Positions 38,411-46,189 of a stretch of 64,000 nt of DNA are shown here, in pieces (position 1 is the first letter of the stretch; each line of letters opens with the position of its first letter). A program made the position numbers and the translations under genes. Under the pieces are notes generated by a model that was given only the letters and a program-made list of their open reading frames with translations, had not been told where the DNA came from and ran no database searches. The stretch comes from Ramlibacter sp. WS9 (GTDB lineage Bacteria > Pseudomonadota > Gammaproteobacteria > Burkholderiales > Burkholderiaceae_C): assembly GCF_003797765.1 (NCBI RefSeq), contig NZ_RKMB01000007.1:1-64000 (forward strand), written 5' to 3'.

Positions 38411-38512
38411 TCCCCTGCGGGTTGTTTCAGCGGCAACCGCGGATCCGGCTTCGCCGGGCCGCTGGTTGCGCCCCCTTGAGGGGGGAGGCGGCGCAGCCGC
38501 TTCGGGGGTGGG
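38409..38512. repeat. GC-rich repeat upstream of rpmB promoter
   Basis: This region between trxB and rpmB has several GC arms (GCCCCCTTGAGGGGG at about 38469-38484, GGCGGCGCAGCCGC at 38487-38500) and ends just before a -10 box. It is related in style to the CCCCCCGAGGGGGC elements at 940 and 28345. Confidence 0.55.
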
Positions 38513-38513
38513 T

Positions 38514-38519
38514 TATAAT
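38514..38519 (+). promoter_or_regulatory. -10 box of rpmB-rpmG promoter
   Basis: A perfect TATAAT lies about 110 nt before rpmB, directly after the GC-rich repeat. No clear -35 element is seen at the right spacing, because the repeat occupies that position. Confidence 0.6.
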
Positions 38520-38584
38520 CGCAGGCTCTGCCAAAAGTCCGTCCGGGGTTTTGGCCGGTTACCGCCCCCGATAGGGCGAGGTGA

Positions 38585-38610
38585 GGCCCGCACTTGCAGT
38601 AGTGCCGGCC
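38585..38610 (+). promoter_or_regulatory. leader hairpin just upstream of rpmB
   Basis: GGCC-C-GCACT (38585-38594) pairs with AGTGC-C-GGCC (38601-38610), loop TGCAGT. A second small stem (CGCCC/GGGCG) lies before it at about 38563-38578. The hairpin ends six bases before the Shine-Dalgarno of rpmB. A ribosomal-protein autoregulatory leader is possible. Confidence 0.45.
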
Positions 38611-38628
38611 GGTGATAGGAATTTCCTC

Positions 38629-38862
38629 ATGTCACGCGTCTGCGACGTAACGGGCAAAGGCCCGATGGTCGGGAACAACGTTTCCCACGCCAACAACAAA
38701 ACCAAGCGCCGGTTCCAAGTGAACCTGCAATACCGCCGTTTCTGGGTCGAGACCGAAAACCGTTGGGTGCGCCTGCGCATCTCCAACGCCGGCCTTCGCC
38801 TGATCGACAAAAACGGCATCGACGCCGTGCTCGCAGACCTGCGTGCACGTGGTCAAGCCTAA
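38629..38862 (+). CDS. rpmB: 50S ribosomal protein L28
   Basis: This 77-residue protein begins [20 protein letters not shown], characteristic of L28. An AGGA Shine-Dalgarno precedes the ATG at 38629, and the longer upstream frame is leader sequence. It is co-transcribed with rpmG, which starts 17 nt after its stop. Confidence 0.97.
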   Translation: MSRVCDVTGKGPMVGNNVSHANNKTKRRFQVNLQYRRFWVETENRWVRLRISNAGLRLIDKNGIDAVLADLRARGQA

Positions 38863-38879
38863 CCCCAAGGAGCACGACC

Positions 38880-39050
38880 ATGGCAAGCAAAGGCGGACGT
38901 GAAAAGATCAAGCTGGAATCCACCGCGGGTACCGGCCACTTCTACACCACCAGCAAGAACAAGAAGACAATGCCCGAGAAAATGGCGATCATGAAGTTCG
39001 ATCCCAAGGCTCGCAAGCACGTCGAGTACAAAGAAACCAAATTGAAGTAA
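38880..39050 (+). CDS. rpmG: 50S ribosomal protein L33
   Basis: This 56-residue protein has the sequence [20 protein letters not shown] and ends [10 protein letters not shown], as proteobacterial L33 does. It lacks the zinc CxxC pairs, so it is the zinc-free C- form. A strong AAGGAG ribosome site precedes the ATG. An intrinsic terminator follows 24 nt after the stop. Confidence 0.97.
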   Translation: MASKGGREKIKLESTAGTGHFYTTSKNKKTMPEKMAIMKFDPKARKHVEYKETKLK

Positions 39051-39073
39051 CCGCTGCGCAGCAGCGCCCAAGG

Positions 39074-39101
39074 AAAAGCCCCGCGTGCGGGGCTTTTTTT
39101 T
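39074..39101 (+). terminator. terminator of rpmB-rpmG
   Basis: GCCCCGC (39078-39084) pairs with GCGGGGC (39087-39093), extended by A/T pairs and followed by eight T. Confidence 0.9.
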
Positions 39102-39199
39102 CGCCTCCAACTAGCGGGTTTGTCCGACACGCGTTCGACCCGGCTTGTAGGACGATCCGGATGAGCCGGCATTCCCGCAGGCGCAATGGAGCAGAAAAC

Positions 39200-39610
39200 A
39201 TGAGCATCTTCAGCAAGATCTTCGACAAGATTTTTCACCGCACGGACGCCGCCGACGCGCCCACGGGTGCGGCCACGACGGCCGCCGCAGGTGGAGTCGC
39301 CGCCGGGCAGGCGGCCGATGCGGCCAGCGCCGCCGCTCCCGCGGCAGTTCAACCAGTGGATGTCGAAGCGGTGCTTACGGCAATGGCGGCCAACAATCCG
39401 CAAAAGCTCAACTGGCGCACGTCCATCGTCGACCTGATGAAGCTCGTTGGCATGGAAAGCTCATTGGCCGAGCGCAAGGAGCTGGCCACCGAACTGGGCT
39501 ACAGCGGTGCGAAGGACGGCTCGGCCGAGATGAACATCTGGCTGCACAAGGCCGTGATGAAGAAGATGGCTGAGAACGGCGGCAAGGTGCCGGCTGAACT
39601 TCTGGACTGA
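39200..39610 (+). CDS. DUF3597 domain protein
   Basis: This 136-residue protein starts MSIFSKIFDKIF, has an Ala-rich linker (about 20-50) and a conserved C-terminal domain (VEAVLTAMAANNPQKLNWRT, then LMKLVGMESSLAERKELATE and NIWLHKAVMKKM). This matches the DUF3597 family, whose function is unknown. A GGAG Shine-Dalgarno supports the ATG at 39200 rather than 39161. A terminator follows. Confidence 0.85.
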   Translation: MSIFSKIFDKIFHRTDAADAPTGAATTAAAGGVAAGQAADAASAAAPAAVQPVDVEAVLTAMAANNPQKLNWRTSIVDLMKLVGMESSLAERKELATELGYSGAKDGSAEMNIWLHKAVMKKMAENGGKVPAELLD

Positions 39611-39646
39611 CTTCCCGACTGCAAAGCAGTCGCCACAAGCACAAGG

Positions 39647-39676
39647 ACAAAGCCCCGCGAAGCGGGGCTTTGTTTT
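39647..39676. terminator. bidirectional terminator between DUF3597 and desaturase genes
   Basis: A perfect 12-pair stem (ACAAAGCCCCGC / GCGGGGCTTTGT) with loop GAA and a T-run after it separates two convergent genes. Confidence 0.9.
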
Positions 39677-39695
39677 GTCCTCGGCCCGGAGGGCG

Positions 39696-40910
39696 TTACG
39701 CGTGTGCGGCGCGCAGTTTCATCGAGAACTGCTGCAGCGCGACGATGCCGCTCTCTTCGGCGCGGCGGCACCAGGCTTGCAGGTCCAGGGCCAGCTGTTC
39801 CCGCGACTGCGACGTGTTGAGCCACATCTGGCGCAGCTCTTCGCGCATCGTGACCATCTTGTCGAGCACCGGGTGCGCCGCGCGCGCCTGGGCCAGCTGC
39901 GGGCGGGCGGCCGCCGGCACCTTGTCGTCGTCCCGGTGCAGCCACCGCTTGGCGGCCTTGAGCGGCGACAGGTCGGCTTGCTTTTCCTTGAGCGTCGCGA
40001 TCTCGTCCTTGCAAGCCCGGCGCATTTCACGCGCATAGCCAGCCATGACTTCGTAGCGGTTGGCGATCAGCGCTTCCAGCGTCTTTTCGTCGGCGACCGG
40101 CTTGATGGCGCCCAGTTGCAGCTTCGGCACGGTCTTCTTGACCTTGGCCCAGCCGATCTTCTCCATCAGCGAGATGTAGAACCAGCCGATGTCGAATTCA
40201 TACTTCTTGACCGAGAACTTGGCCGAGGTGGGGTACGTGTGGTGGTTGTTGTGCAGCTCTTCGCCGCCGATGACGATGCCCCAGAACGAAACGTTGGTGC
40301 TGGCGTCCGGCGATTCGAAATTGCGGTAGCCCCAGTAGTGGCCGATGCCGTTGATGACGCCCGTGGCCATCACCGGGATCCAGGCCATCTGCACGGCCCA
40401 GACGGTGAGCCCGATGCCGCCGAACAGGGCCAGGTTCAGGATGAGCATCAGGCCCACACCTTGCCAGGTGAAACGGCTGTAGAGGTTGCGCTCGATCCAG
40501 TCGTCCGGCGTGCCGGTGCCGTACTTCACCATCGTTTCGGCATTCCTGGATTCAGCGCGGTACAGCTCGACGCCTTCGAGCAGCAACTTTTTCAGGCCGC
40601 GGGTCTGCGGGCTGTGCGGGTCTTCTTCGGTCTCGACCTTGGCGTGGTGCTTGCGGTGGATGGCCACGAATTCCTTGGTGACCATGCCCGTGCCGATCCA
40701 CATCCAGAAGCGGAAGAAGTGGAAGGGGATGGGGCCCAGGTCCAGCGCCCGGTGCGATTGGGAGCGGTGCAGGAAGATCGTCACGCCGCAGATCGTGATG
40801 TGCGTCGTCACCAGGGTGTACAGAACGATCTGCCACCAGGACAGGTTCCACAGGCCATTGGCCAGCCAGTCAATCGACGAATTCAATACAGCCCAGTCGG
40901 GAAGCAACAT
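39696..40910 (-). CDS. acyl-CoA/acyl-lipid delta-9 desaturase
   Basis: This membrane-bound diiron desaturase introduces double bonds into fatty acyl chains. The 404-residue protein has the three histidine boxes: HRSQSH (H48, H53), HRKHH (H85, H88, H89) and HNNHH at about 229-233. Hydrophobic segments lie at about 27-45, 60-78, 150-170 and 175-195. The C-terminal 130 residues are charged and helical, longer than in stearoyl-CoA desaturases of similar type. It is separated from divergent or upstream genes by 131 nt that include a DnaA-box-containing hairpin. Confidence 0.9.
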   Translation of the reverse strand: MLLPDWAVLNSSIDWLANGLWNLSWWQIVLYTLVTTHITICGVTIFLHRSQSHRALDLGPIPFHFFRFWMWIGTGMVTKEFVAIHRKHHAKVETEEDPHSPQTRGLKKLLLEGVELYRAESRNAETMVKYGTGTPDDWIERNLYSRFTWQGVGLMLILNLALFGGIGLTVWAVQMAWIPVMATGVINGIGHYWGYRNFESPDASTNVSFWGIVIGGEELHNNHHTYPTSAKFSVKKYEFDIGWFYISLMEKIGWAKVKKTVPKLQLGAIKPVADEKTLEALIANRYEVMAGYAREMRRACKDEIATLKEKQADLSPLKAAKRWLHRDDDKVPAAARPQLAQARAAHPVLDKMVTMREELRQMWLNTSQSREQLALDLQAWCRRAEESGIVALQQFSMKLRAAHA

Positions 40911-40997
40911 AAACGGAAGGTCTCTTTCCTAGAAAAACGGCGTCCTGTGACGCCGCGTTTTGATTGGAAGCATTTTACGGTCGAAGGTTCAATCAGG

Positions 40998-41017
40998 GGC
41001 TGTGGTTATCCACAGCC
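40998..41017. other. hairpin containing a perfect DnaA box
   Basis: GGCTGTGG (40998-41005) pairs with CCACAGCC (41010-41017), loop TTAT. It includes TTATCCACA (41006-41014), which fits the DnaA consensus TTATnCACA. It lies between rsmB and the desaturase gene. A single box is not an origin. Confidence 0.4.
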
Positions 41018-41041
41018 GAGGCGGATTGCACATGACGCACG

Positions 41042-42313
41042 TCAATTTTTCACCCATATGGCGGCGAAGAAACCGTCTGTCCGGTGCCGATGCGGCCACA
41101 ACCGAAGGAAATCCGAACCCTGCGCGCCGCCGGTGCACAGGCCGGCCGCGCCTTCGACCTTCAGATTGGACAGGACTTCAGCGGCCGGAAGTGGGCTGAA
41201 CTCCCTATTGGCCTCGGTGAAAGCGTTCGCGATCTCCTCGTTTTCCTGCGGCAAAAGGCTGCAGGTGGCGTAGACCAGCCGCCCGCCGGGTTTGAGCAGG
41301 CGCGCTGCGCTCTGCAGGATCGCCGTTTGCTTGGCCGTCATCTCTTGCACGCCCTGCAGCGACTGGCGCCACTTCAGGTCGGGATTGCGCCTGAGCGTAC
41401 CCAGGCCCGAGCAAGGGGCGTCCACGATGACGCGGTCGATCTTGCCGGCCAGCCGCTTGATGCGATCGTCGCGCTCATGGGCGATCGCCGCGGGATGCAC
41501 GTTGGACAGCTTGCTGCGCGCCAGGCGCGGCTTGAGCGCATCCAGCCGGTGCCCGGAGGTGTCGAAGGCGTAGAGCCGGCCGGTGTTGCGCATCGCAGCG
41601 CCGATGGCCAGGGTCTTGCCGCCTGCGCCTGCACAGAAATCGACGACCATTTCGCCGCGCTTGGCGTCTAGGAGCAGCGCCAGCAATTGCGAACCCTCGT
41701 CCTGCACCTCGACGGCGCCGCGCGCGAAGGCATCCAGCTTGTTGAGCGCCGGCTTGCCGTCGATGCGCAGGCCCCATGGCGAATACGGCGTCGGTCGCGC
41801 GTCGATCCCCGCGAGCTTCAACTCCTTCTGCACGTCAGGGCGCTTGTCGTTCAGCGTGTTGACACGCAGGTCCAGCGGGGCCGGCTGGTTCATGCTGTCG
41901 ACCAGCGGCCAGAACTCGGCGCCCAACTGGTCTTTCAGCGGCTGCACCAGCCACTCCGGCAGGTTGTGGCGGTGGCGCTCCAGCAAATCGTCGGGTTTGA
42001 TCGAGTCGCATTGGTCCAGCCAGTTTTTCTCCTGGTCGGTGAGCGCGCTCTTGAGGAAGTCACGCGGGCCGTGGAACCCGAGGATCGCCATGCGCCGCTC
42101 CTTGGGCCCACTGCCCGAGGGCGACAGATGATCGAACAGCAGCTTCTTGCGCAGGACGGTGTAGACGGTTTCGGCCAGCGTGGCGCGCTCGCGCGGGCCC
42201 AGCGAACGGTTGTCGCGGAAGTAGCGGGACACCACGGCGTCGGCCGGGTGGTCGAACTTGAGTGTGAGCTTGACGAGTTCAGCGCAGGCGTCGAGCAGGG
42301 CTTTGGGATGCAT
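41042..42313 (-). CDS. rsmB: 16S rRNA m5C methyltransferase RsmB
   Basis: The enzyme methylates C967 of 16S rRNA using S-adenosylmethionine. The 423-residue protein has an N-terminal NusB-like region, the SAM motif VVDFCAGAGGKTLAIGA and the two catalytic cysteines in DAPCSGLGTLRRNPDLKW and YATCSLLPQENEE. I chose the ATG at 42313. The longer upstream open frame is antisense to purN coding information in another frame. purN lies upstream on the same strand with a small hairpin repeat between. Confidence 0.92.
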   Translation of the reverse strand: MHPKALLDACAELVKLTLKFDHPADAVVSRYFRDNRSLGPRERATLAETVYTVLRKKLLFDHLSPSGSGPKERRMAILGFHGPRDFLKSALTDQEKNWLDQCDSIKPDDLLERHRHNLPEWLVQPLKDQLGAEFWPLVDSMNQPAPLDLRVNTLNDKRPDVQKELKLAGIDARPTPYSPWGLRIDGKPALNKLDAFARGAVEVQDEGSQLLALLLDAKRGEMVVDFCAGAGGKTLAIGAAMRNTGRLYAFDTSGHRLDALKPRLARSKLSNVHPAAIAHERDDRIKRLAGKIDRVIVDAPCSGLGTLRRNPDLKWRQSLQGVQEMTAKQTAILQSAARLLKPGGRLVYATCSLLPQENEEIANAFTEANREFSPLPAAEVLSNLKVEGAAGLCTGGAQGSDFLRLWPHRHRTDGFFAAIWVKN

Positions 42314-42328
42314 GGAAACCTTGTTACT

Positions 42329-42358
42329 TTGCGGGACAGGCCTTGAGCCTGTCCTCAA
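42329..42358. repeat. GCGGGACAG hairpin repeat, copy 1
   Basis: TTGCGGGACAGG is followed by the complementary CCTGTCC, giving a seven-pair stem, in the rsmB-purN gap. A related copy is on the other side of purN. Confidence 0.65.
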
Positions 42359-42942
42359 CCGTTCAAAGAGGGCAGCAGCGCCGCAATGGCCCGCGGATAG
42401 ATGAGGTGTTCCTGTGTCAGCACGCGGGCAGCCAGCGCGCCGGCGGTGTCGCCGGGAACGATCGGCACGACGGCCTGTTCGAGGATGGGGCCGTAATCGA
42501 GTTCGCTCGTTACCTGGTGCACGGTGGCGCCGGCAAACTTGCAGCCGGCGTCGATCGCGCGCTGGTGCGTGTGCAAACCCGGGAAAGCCGGCAGCAGCGA
42601 CGGATGGATATTGATGAGCCGGCCCTGGTAGCGCCCCACGAAACCCGGCGTCAGGATACGCATGAACCCCGCCAGCACCACGAGGGTCGGCTGGCGCCTG
42701 TCGATCACATTGGCCAATTCGGTGTCGAAAGCCTCGCGCGACTCGAAACGCTTGTGGTCGACCACGTCCGTGGCGATCATGTGATCGCGCGCCAGGGCCA
42801 GCCCGCCGGCATCCGGCCGGTTGCTGATAACGGCCGCCACCTGGGCTCCATAGGTCTTGCGCCAACCTTCGCGCTGGGCGCATCGGACGATGGCCGCCAT
42901 GTTGGAGCCGCCGCCGGAGATCAGAATGACGATGTTCTTCAT
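42355..42942 (-). CDS. purN: phosphoribosylglycinamide formyltransferase
   Basis: The enzyme transfers a formyl group from 10-formyl-THF to GAR in purine synthesis. The 195-residue protein starts MKNIVILISGGGSNMAAIVR, and has the catalytic Asn/His region AGFMRILTPGFV and NIHPSLLPAFPGLHTH with an Asp-containing segment after it. Length fits. It is transcribed ahead of rsmB. Confidence 0.95.
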   Translation of the reverse strand: MKNIVILISGGGSNMAAIVRCAQREGWRKTYGAQVAAVISNRPDAGGLALARDHMIATDVVDHKRFESREAFDTELANVIDRRQPTLVVLAGFMRILTPGFVGRYQGRLINIHPSLLPAFPGLHTHQRAIDAGCKFAGATVHQVTSELDYGPILEQAVVPIVPGDTAGALAARVLTQEHLIYPRAIAALLPSLNG

Positions 42943-42952
42943 TTTTTAAACC

Positions 42953-42984
42953 TTGCGGGACAGACGTTCAACGCTGTCCTTAAC
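42953..42984. repeat. GCGGGACAG hairpin repeat, copy 2
   Basis: TTGCGGGACAG is followed by CTGTCC (six-pair stem) in the purN-yceH gap. It matches copy 1 at most positions outside the loop, so purN is flanked by two members of one repeat family. Confidence 0.65.
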
Positions 42985-43002
42985 TGACTGATTATCCCAG
43001 CC

Positions 43003-43665
43003 ATGCCTCTGCGCCCTCTCAGCCCGATCGAATCTCGCGTCCTCGCCACCTTGATGGAGAAAGCCCGCACCGTCCCGGACAGCTATCCGCTGACGCTCAA
43101 TTCGCTGGTTTCGGGCTGCAACCAGAAGACCAGCCGCGACCCGCTGATGAACGTCACCGACGCCCAGGCGCAAGAGGCGCTCGATTCGCTGAAGCTGTTG
43201 AGCCTGGTGTTCGAGTCGAGCGGCAGCCGCGTCGCGCGCTGGGAACACAACTTCCAGCGCGGGGTCGGTGTGCCCGAGCAGTCGGCGGTGCTGCTGGGCC
43301 TTTTGATACTGCGGGGCCCGCAAACTGCCGGTGAGCTGCGCATCAACAGCGAGCGCTGGTACCGCTTCGCGGACATTTCGTCGGTCGAGGCGTTTCTGGA
43401 AGAGCTGCAGGATCGTGCTGAAGAAAAGGGCGGCCCGCTGGTGGTCAAGCTGGCCCGCGCGCCCGGCATGAGGGAGCAACGCTGGGCGCACTTGCTCTGC
43501 GGCCCCGTGGACCCGGGCGAACATCAGTCCGAGCCATCAACAGCCGTCTCGGGTCACCTGGAAGCGCGCATCGAAACCCTGGAAAAGCAGGTGGCGCAAC
43601 TGGGCGCGACGGTGCGGGACTTGTGCGAACAACTGGGCATGTCACAACCCGGACACTCGGAATAG
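43003..43665 (+). CDS. YceH family (DUF480) protein
   Basis: This 220-residue protein has the DUF480 signature [20 protein letters not shown] and [20 protein letters not shown] at the N-terminus. It is predicted to form two winged-helix domains. A C-terminal coiled-coil ([20 protein letters not shown]) may mediate dimerisation. Function is unknown; DNA binding is a family inference. It is divergent from purN and stands alone. Confidence 0.9.
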   Translation: MPLRPLSPIESRVLATLMEKARTVPDSYPLTLNSLVSGCNQKTSRDPLMNVTDAQAQEALDSLKLLSLVFESSGSRVARWEHNFQRGVGVPEQSAVLLGLLILRGPQTAGELRINSERWYRFADISSVEAFLEELQDRAEEKGGPLVVKLARAPGMREQRWAHLLCGPVDPGEHQSEPSTAVSGHLEARIETLEKQVAQLGATVRDLCEQLGMSQPGHSE

Positions 43666-43706
43666 AACGACCGTGCTAATAATGTTGCAGTTCTTGGAGA
43701 CACGTC

Positions 43707-44900
43707 ATGGATTTAGCTTTTACCCCTGAAGAACAGAAGTTTCGCGAGGAAGCGCGCGCCTGGGTGCGCGACAACCTGCCGAAGGACATCTCGGACAAGG
43801 TTCACAGCGCGATGCGCCTGACGCGCGACGACATGCAGCGCTGGGCCAAGATCCTGGGCAAGAAGGGCTGGCTCGGCTACGGCTGGCCCAAGCAGTTCGG
43901 CGGCCCGGGCTGGAGCGCGATCCAGAAGCATCTGTTCGAAGAAGAATGCGCCCTGGCCGGCGCGCCCCGCGTGGTGCCGTTCGGCCCGGTGATGGTGGCG
44001 CCGGTGATCATGGCCTTCGGCAGCCCCGAGCAGCAGCAGCGCTTCCTGCCCGGCATCGCCAGCGGCGAAGTGTGGTGGAGCCAGGGTTACAGCGAGCCGG
44101 GCTCCGGCTCCGACCTTGCTTCGCTCAAGACGCGTGCGGAAAGAAAAACAATACCCGGCAAGGGCGACGTCTACATCGTCAACGGCCAGAAAACCTGGAC
44201 GACGCTCGGCCAGTACGGCGAGTGGATGTTCAACCTGGTGCGCACCTCCACCGAGGGTAAGCCCCAAACCGGCATCAGCTTCCTGGTGCTCGACATGAAG
44301 TCACCCGGCGTCACTGTGCGCCCCATCAAGCTGCTGGACGGCGACTTCGAAGTCAACGAAGTCTTCTTCGACAACGTCGAAGTGCCGGCAGAGAACCTGA
44401 TCGGCGAAGAGAACAAGGGCTGGACGTACGCCAAGCACCTGCTCTCGCACGAGCGCACCAACATCGCCGACGTCAACCGCGCCAAGCGCGAGCTCGAGCG
44501 CCTGAAGCGCATCGCGAAGACCGAAGGCCTCTACGACGACCGGCGCTTCCGCGACGAGATCGCGCGCCTCGAAGTGGATGTCGTCGCGCTGGAGATGCTC
44601 GTTCTGCGCGTGCTCTCCGCCGAAAAATCCGGCAAGAACTCGTTGGACATCGCCGGCCTGCTGAAAATCAAGGGCAGCGAAATCCAGCAGCGCTACAGCG
44701 AGCTGATGATGCTGGCCGCCGGCCCCTATGCCATGCCCTACATCCACGAGGCGATGGACGCCGGCTGGCAAGGCGATTTTCCCGGCGGCATCGCCAACGC
44801 ACCGCTCGCGTCGACCTACTTCAACATGCGCAAGACCACGATCTACGGCGGCAGCAATGAAGTGCAACGCAACATCGTGGCGCAAACGGTACTGGGCTGA
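43707..44900 (+). CDS. acyl-CoA dehydrogenase, pimeloyl-CoA dehydrogenase large-subunit type
   Basis: This 397-residue FAD enzyme forms the trans-2-enoyl-CoA of a fatty acyl-CoA. It has the N-terminal FTPEEQKFREEARAWVRDNL, the FAD/substrate segment WWSQGYSEPGSGSDLASLKT and the C-terminal YGGSNEVQRNIVAQTVLG. Its pairing with a shorter partner gene matches PimC/PimD of dicarboxylate degradation as I know the family. A hairpin spans its stop codon. The substrate is inferred by resemblance, not shown. Confidence 0.85.
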   Translation: MDLAFTPEEQKFREEARAWVRDNLPKDISDKVHSAMRLTRDDMQRWAKILGKKGWLGYGWPKQFGGPGWSAIQKHLFEEECALAGAPRVVPFGPVMVAPVIMAFGSPEQQQRFLPGIASGEVWWSQGYSEPGSGSDLASLKTRAERKTIPGKGDVYIVNGQKTWTTLGQYGEWMFNLVRTSTEGKPQTGISFLVLDMKSPGVTVRPIKLLDGDFEVNEVFFDNVEVPAENLIGEENKGWTYAKHLLSHERTNIADVNRAKRELERLKRIAKTEGLYDDRRFRDEIARLEVDVVALEMLVLRVLSAEKSGKNSLDIAGLLKIKGSEIQQRYSELMMLAAGPYAMPYIHEAMDAGWQGDFPGGIANAPLASTYFNMRKTTIYGGSNEVQRNIVAQTVLG

Positions 44901-44913
44901 AGCCCAGTACCGT
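44886..44913. other. hairpin spanning the stop codon between the two acyl-CoA dehydrogenase genes
   Basis: ACGGTACTGGGCT (44886-44898) pairs with AGCCCAGTACCGT (44901-44913), loop GA. It includes the TGA stop. No T-run follows, so it may protect or uncouple the upstream message rather than terminate it. Confidence 0.6.
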
Positions 44914-44924
44914 TGCGCGAAGCG

Positions 44925-44965
44925 CCGTATGTTTCGCTCCCCCGGGCCCCCTCCAAGAGGGGGTT
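44925..44965. repeat. GC-rich repeat (CCCCC/GGGGG family) between acyl-CoA dehydrogenase genes
   Basis: A CGCTCCCCCGGGCCCCCTCC segment is followed by AAGAGGGGGTTCC, a hairpin related in composition to the elements at 940, 28345 and 38409. It lies 5-prime of the second gene. Confidence 0.5.
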
Positions 44966-44992
44966 CCAGTCAGATGAATGCAGGAGAAAAAA

Positions 44993-46108
44993 ATGGACTT
45001 TGATTTTTCCGACGACCAGCAACAGCTGCGCGACGCGGTCCGCAAATGGGTCGACAAGGGCTATGACTTCGAGCGCCGCCGCGGCATCGTGAATGCGGGC
45101 GGCTTCGACCGCGCGGCGTATGGCCAGCTGGCCGAACTGGGGCTCACGGGCCTCTACATCCCCGAAGAGCACGGCGGCATGGGCATGGGCCCGGTCGAAG
45201 GCATGGTGGTGATGGAAGAACTGGGCCGCGGGATCGTGCTCGAGCCCTTGGGCCAGACACTCATCGCGGGCGGCGTGATCAACGGCTATGCGCCGGACGC
45301 GGTGAAGGCCGATTGGCTGCCGAAGATCGCGAGCGGCGAAGCGCTGATCGTGCTGGCGCAGCAGGAACGCAAGGCGCGTTACCGCCTCGACGTCTGCGAC
45401 ACGCAAGCCGCAGAAGCGGGCAATGGCTGGACGGTCACTGGCGCCAAGAGCATCGTGCCGGCCGGCGACCAGGCCGACGCCTTCCTGGTGCCCGCGAAGG
45501 CCAACGGCAAGATCGCGCTGTTCCTCGTCGGGCGTGGCGCCAGCGGCGTCACGACCCAGGGCTATGGCACGCAGGAAGGCGGCCGTGCCGCTGAAGTCAC
45601 GTTCAAATCGACTCCGGCCGTGTTGGTCACGCTGGACGGGCTCACGGCCCTGGAGCACGCCGTGGACATCGGCATCGCCTCGGCTTGCGCCGAAGCCGTG
45701 GGCGTCCTGGACAAGACGATGGATGTCACCGTCGAATACATGAACACGCGCAAGCAGTTCGGCGTGGTCATCTCCACCTTCCAGGCGCTGCGGCACCGCA
45801 TTGCCGACATGAAGATGCAGCTGGAGCTGGCCCGCTCCATGAGCTACTACGCGTCGCTCAAGCTGAACGCCCCGGCCGACGAGCGCCGCCGTGCACTGGC
45901 GCGCGCCAAGTACCAGCTGGGTGTGGCGATGCGCTTCATCGGCCAGAACTCCGTGCAGTTGCATGGCGGCATCGGCGTGACGGACGAATACATCGGCAGC
46001 CACTACTTCAAGAAACTCACGCAGCTGGAACTCAGCTTCGGGGATACCCTGCACCAGTTGGGCGAAGTCTCGGAAAGAATGCAGGACACCGCCGGGGTGT
46101 TTGCTTGA
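44993..46108 (+). CDS. acyl-CoA dehydrogenase, pimeloyl-CoA dehydrogenase small-subunit type
   Basis: The 371-residue protein begins MDFDFSDDQQQLRDAVRKWV and carries the acyl-CoA dehydrogenase fold with shorter N-terminal and middle parts than its neighbour. Such small subunits partner a full-size dehydrogenase (PimD-like). The Shine-Dalgarno AGGAG supports the ATG at 44993. An earlier Met at 44978 is less likely. It follows the large-subunit gene after 92 nt that hold two hairpins. Confidence 0.84.
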   Translation: MDFDFSDDQQQLRDAVRKWVDKGYDFERRRGIVNAGGFDRAAYGQLAELGLTGLYIPEEHGGMGMGPVEGMVVMEELGRGIVLEPLGQTLIAGGVINGYAPDAVKADWLPKIASGEALIVLAQQERKARYRLDVCDTQAAEAGNGWTVTGAKSIVPAGDQADAFLVPAKANGKIALFLVGRGASGVTTQGYGTQEGGRAAEVTFKSTPAVLVTLDGLTALEHAVDIGIASACAEAVGVLDKTMDVTVEYMNTRKQFGVVISTFQALRHRIADMKMQLELARSMSYYASLKLNAPADERRRALARAKYQLGVAMRFIGQNSVQLHGGIGVTDEYIGSHYFKKLTQLELSFGDTLHQLGEVSERMQDTAGVFA

Positions 46109-46123
46109 GTTGTGGTCTGATCA

Positions 46124-46159
46124 GATGAAAGAAGCCCGGCTTGCCGGGCTTCTTTCATC
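46124..46159. terminator. long perfect palindrome after acyl-CoA dehydrogenase operon
   Basis: A 17-pair stem (46124-46140 with 46143-46159, loop TT) with A-rich/T-rich arms lies before the hydrolase start. It is probably a bidirectional terminator, although the T-tract is inside the stem. Confidence 0.75.
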
Positions 46160-46189
46160 GTGTGTGGGGAAGAACAAAGAGGAGATCTC

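Noticed and set aside
40998..41017. Replication origin
   Set aside because: Only one DnaA box is present. There is no AT-rich unwinding region, no box cluster, and no dnaA/dnaN nearby.
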